A stretch of DNA of 7,864 nt, from assembly GCA_900548485.1 (NCBI GenBank), contig URKL01000079.1, positions 1 to 7,864 on the forward strand. The letters run 5' to 3'. This document shows, one piece after another, positions 6,707 to 7,864 of this stretch. The notes below the pieces were generated by a model, which saw only the letters and a list, made by a program, of their open reading frames with translations, was not told the DNA's origin and did no database searches. The stretch is from an uncultured Succinatimonas sp. (GTDB lineage Bacteria > Pseudomonadota > Gammaproteobacteria > Enterobacterales > Succinivibrionaceae). Each line of letters starts with the position of its first letter. Position 1 is the stretch's first letter. The translations under genes and the position numbers were made by a program.

Positions 6707-7507
6707 CGAGTCGCGCAGCATCTGGAACTCCTTGTTGGTGAGCGTCTGGCTCGGGGCAACGACGATCGAATCGCCGGTGTGGATGCCTACCGGATCGATG
6801 TTCTCCATGCAGCAGATCGAGATGGCCGTATCGTTGTGGTCGCGCATCACCTCGTACTCGATCTCCTTATAGCCTTTGATACTCTTTTCGATGAGCACCT
6901 GATGCACCGGCGAGAGTGAAAGTGCGTTGCGCATCATCTCGCGCAGTTCGGCCTCGTCGTCGGCAAAACCGCCGCCCGTACCGCCGAGGGTATAGGCCGG
7001 ACGCAGCACCACGGGATAGCCGATCTGCTCGGCGACCGAAACGGCCTCCTCGATCGACATGGCGATATGCGAAGGAAGCACCGGTTCGCCCAGCGATTCG
7101 CACAGCTCCTTGAACAGTTCACGGTCCTCGGCTCGCTCGATCGACTCGAACGAAGTGCCCAGAATTTCGACCTGACACTCTTTCAGGATGCCTTTCTTGG
7201 CAAGTTGAACCGCCAGGTTCAGGCCCGTCTGGCCGCCCAGTCCCGGGACGATGGCGTCGGGACGTTCGAAACGGATGATCTTGGCAACGTATTCCAGCGT
7301 CAGCGGCTCCATGTAGACCTTGTCCGCGATATGGGTGTCGGTCATGATGGTAGCGGGGTTCGAGTTGGCGAGGATCACCTCGTAGCCCTCTTCCTTGAGC
7401 GCGAGGCACGCCTGCGTACCCGCATAGTCGAACTCGGCGGCCTGTCCGATGACGATGGGACCCGAACCGATGACCAGAACCTTCTTGATATCTTTTCTCC
7501 TAGGCAT
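6704..7507 (-). CDS. carB: Carbamoyl-phosphate synthase large subunit, N-terminal fragment
   Basis: CarB makes carbamoyl phosphate from bicarbonate, ATP and ammonia supplied by CarA, for pyrimidine and arginine synthesis in the cytoplasm. The 268 residues present cover the pre-ATP-grasp domain ('[20 protein letters not shown]', 10-29; '[11 protein letters not shown]', 47-57; '[10 protein letters not shown]', 88-97) and part of the first ATP-grasp domain ('ERAEDRELF' with R129; '[12 protein letters not shown]', 169-180; '[10 protein letters not shown]', 214-223; 'PSQTLTNKE', 252-260). Full CarB is near 1070 residues, so about three quarters is missing. The ATG at 7507-7505 is chosen because the preceding in-frame extension to 7615 is shadow sequence over carA, and '[10 protein letters not shown]' is a normal CarB start. 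GGAGGAG (7521-7515) lies upstream. It overlaps the carA stop by 8 bases (ATGCCTAG). Homology ends at 6704 because of the junction. Confidence 0.93.
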
Positions 7508-7808
7508 TTTTGTACTCCTCCATGATATTAGTGAACTTCTTGAACAAATAAGCGCTGTCCTGCGGACCCGAAGCGCTCTCGGGGTGATACTGCATCGAGA
7601 AAACCCGGTCGGCAACGCACTCTACGCCCTCGGCCGTGCCGTCGAGCAGGTTGACGTGCGTCAGCGTAAGCCCCGTGCCGGACAGCGAATCGACATCCAC
7701 GGCATAGCTGTGGTTCTGGCTCGTGATTTCGATCTTGTTGGTCACGAGATTCTTCACGGGATGATTGGCGCCGCGGTGGCCGAACTTCATCTTGAAAGTC
7801 TTCGCGCC
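7500..7808 (-). CDS. carA: Carbamoyl-phosphate synthase small (glutaminase) subunit, C-terminal fragment
   Basis: CarA hydrolyses glutamine and channels ammonia to CarB. About 102 residues remain, the end of the class I glutamine amidotransferase domain: '[20 protein letters not shown]' (CarA-typical GHRGxNHPV), '[11 protein letters not shown]', and '[12 protein letters not shown]' holding the His and Glu of the catalytic triad. The nucleophile motif (CLGHQ type) should lie 10-15 residues before 'KTFKM', and it is absent: upstream of 7808 the frame reads '[11 protein letters not shown]', unlike CarA. The ATG at 7790 is an internal methionine, not a start. Full CarA is about 360-390 residues. 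The stop TAG (7502-7500) overlaps the carB start, the usual tight carAB coupling. Confidence 0.9.
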   Translation of the reverse strand, partial: GAKTFKMKFGHRGANHPVKNLVTNKIEITSQNHSYAVDVDSLSGTGLTLTHVNLLDGTAEGVECVADRVFSMQYHPESASGPQDSAYLFKKFTNIMEEYKNA

Positions 7809-7864
7809 GCTATCTCTTCTTCCGTCCTTCCGTTCCTCAAATAAGCGTCGGGCACCAGTACCTG
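7809..7864. other. Unidentified GC-rich end piece beyond a probable second junction
   Basis: Sequence here does not continue CarA in any minus frame. One minus frame is open throughout and reads '[20 protein letters not shown]', which looks like real coding sequence but which I do not recognise. The join lies around 7803-7812, and the string GGCGCG there may be shared by both sides. It could be a different locus of the same GC-rich genome. Confidence 0.5.

Noticed and set aside
6704..6741. Last 12 codons of the SUMF1-like open frame as real protein
   Set aside because: These bases are the reverse complement of the CarB coding sequence past the junction.
7508..7615. N-terminal extension of CarB upstream of 7507
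   Set aside because: It lies over carA in another frame and reads as arginine-rich noise. CarB homology starts at the ATG at 7507.
7067..7844. Plus-strand frames of 152 and 131 residues (7067-7525 and 7449-7844), and others near 6867-7409
   Set aside because: They are high-GC shadows opposite or over carB and carA, which show strong family motifs.
1..7864. CRISPR array or insertion sequence
   Set aside because: No regularly spaced near-identical repeats with unique spacers outside the passenger coding repeats, and no transposase or terminal inverted repeats at the junctions.

Overview
The window is a composite. Bases 1 to about 6703 are AT-rich and read like one Gram-negative genome: an autotransporter with a C-terminal outer-membrane beta-barrel, a two-gene ankyrin/nuclease-like operon, and the front half of a secreted SUMF1-type protein. 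From about 6704 the composition switches abruptly to GC-rich DNA holding the 5' part of carB and the 3' part of carA on the minus strand. Their sequence resembles Bacteroidales such as Alistipes (inference from remembered protein style, not a search). The AT-rich part would fit a low-GC gut alphaproteobacterium (weak inference). The mix suggests a gut metagenome or single-cell assembly with a chimeric join.

Layout: 1-3681 (+) autotransporter, open at the left edge. 3682-4176 is a convergent intergenic region with a strong rho-independent terminator (3771-3814) and two further inverted repeats. 4177-5881 (-) is an operon of an ankyrin-repeat protein (4754-5881), overlapping by 11 bases a 195-residue protein (4177-4764) with a PD-(D/E)XK-like core and a hydrophobic C-terminal tail. 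5882-6189 is a divergent regulatory region with clustered TGTCA/TGACA half-sites. 6190-6703 (+) is the signal peptide and N-terminal part of an FGE-sulfatase/SUMF1 protein, cut mid-domain. 6704-7507 (-) is the N-terminal quarter of CarB, cut at the same point, and 7500-7808 (-) is the C-terminal part of CarA, which overlaps carB by 8 bases. The last 56 bases (7809-7864) do not continue CarA, so there is probably a second join near 7808.

The most interesting biology is the ankyrin plus nuclease-like pair, which looks like a compact effector or toxin cassette with a possible partner or immunity protein. The most important technical point is the double join around the carA/carB fragment. Gene calls that cross 6703 or 7808 give artificial protein ends.
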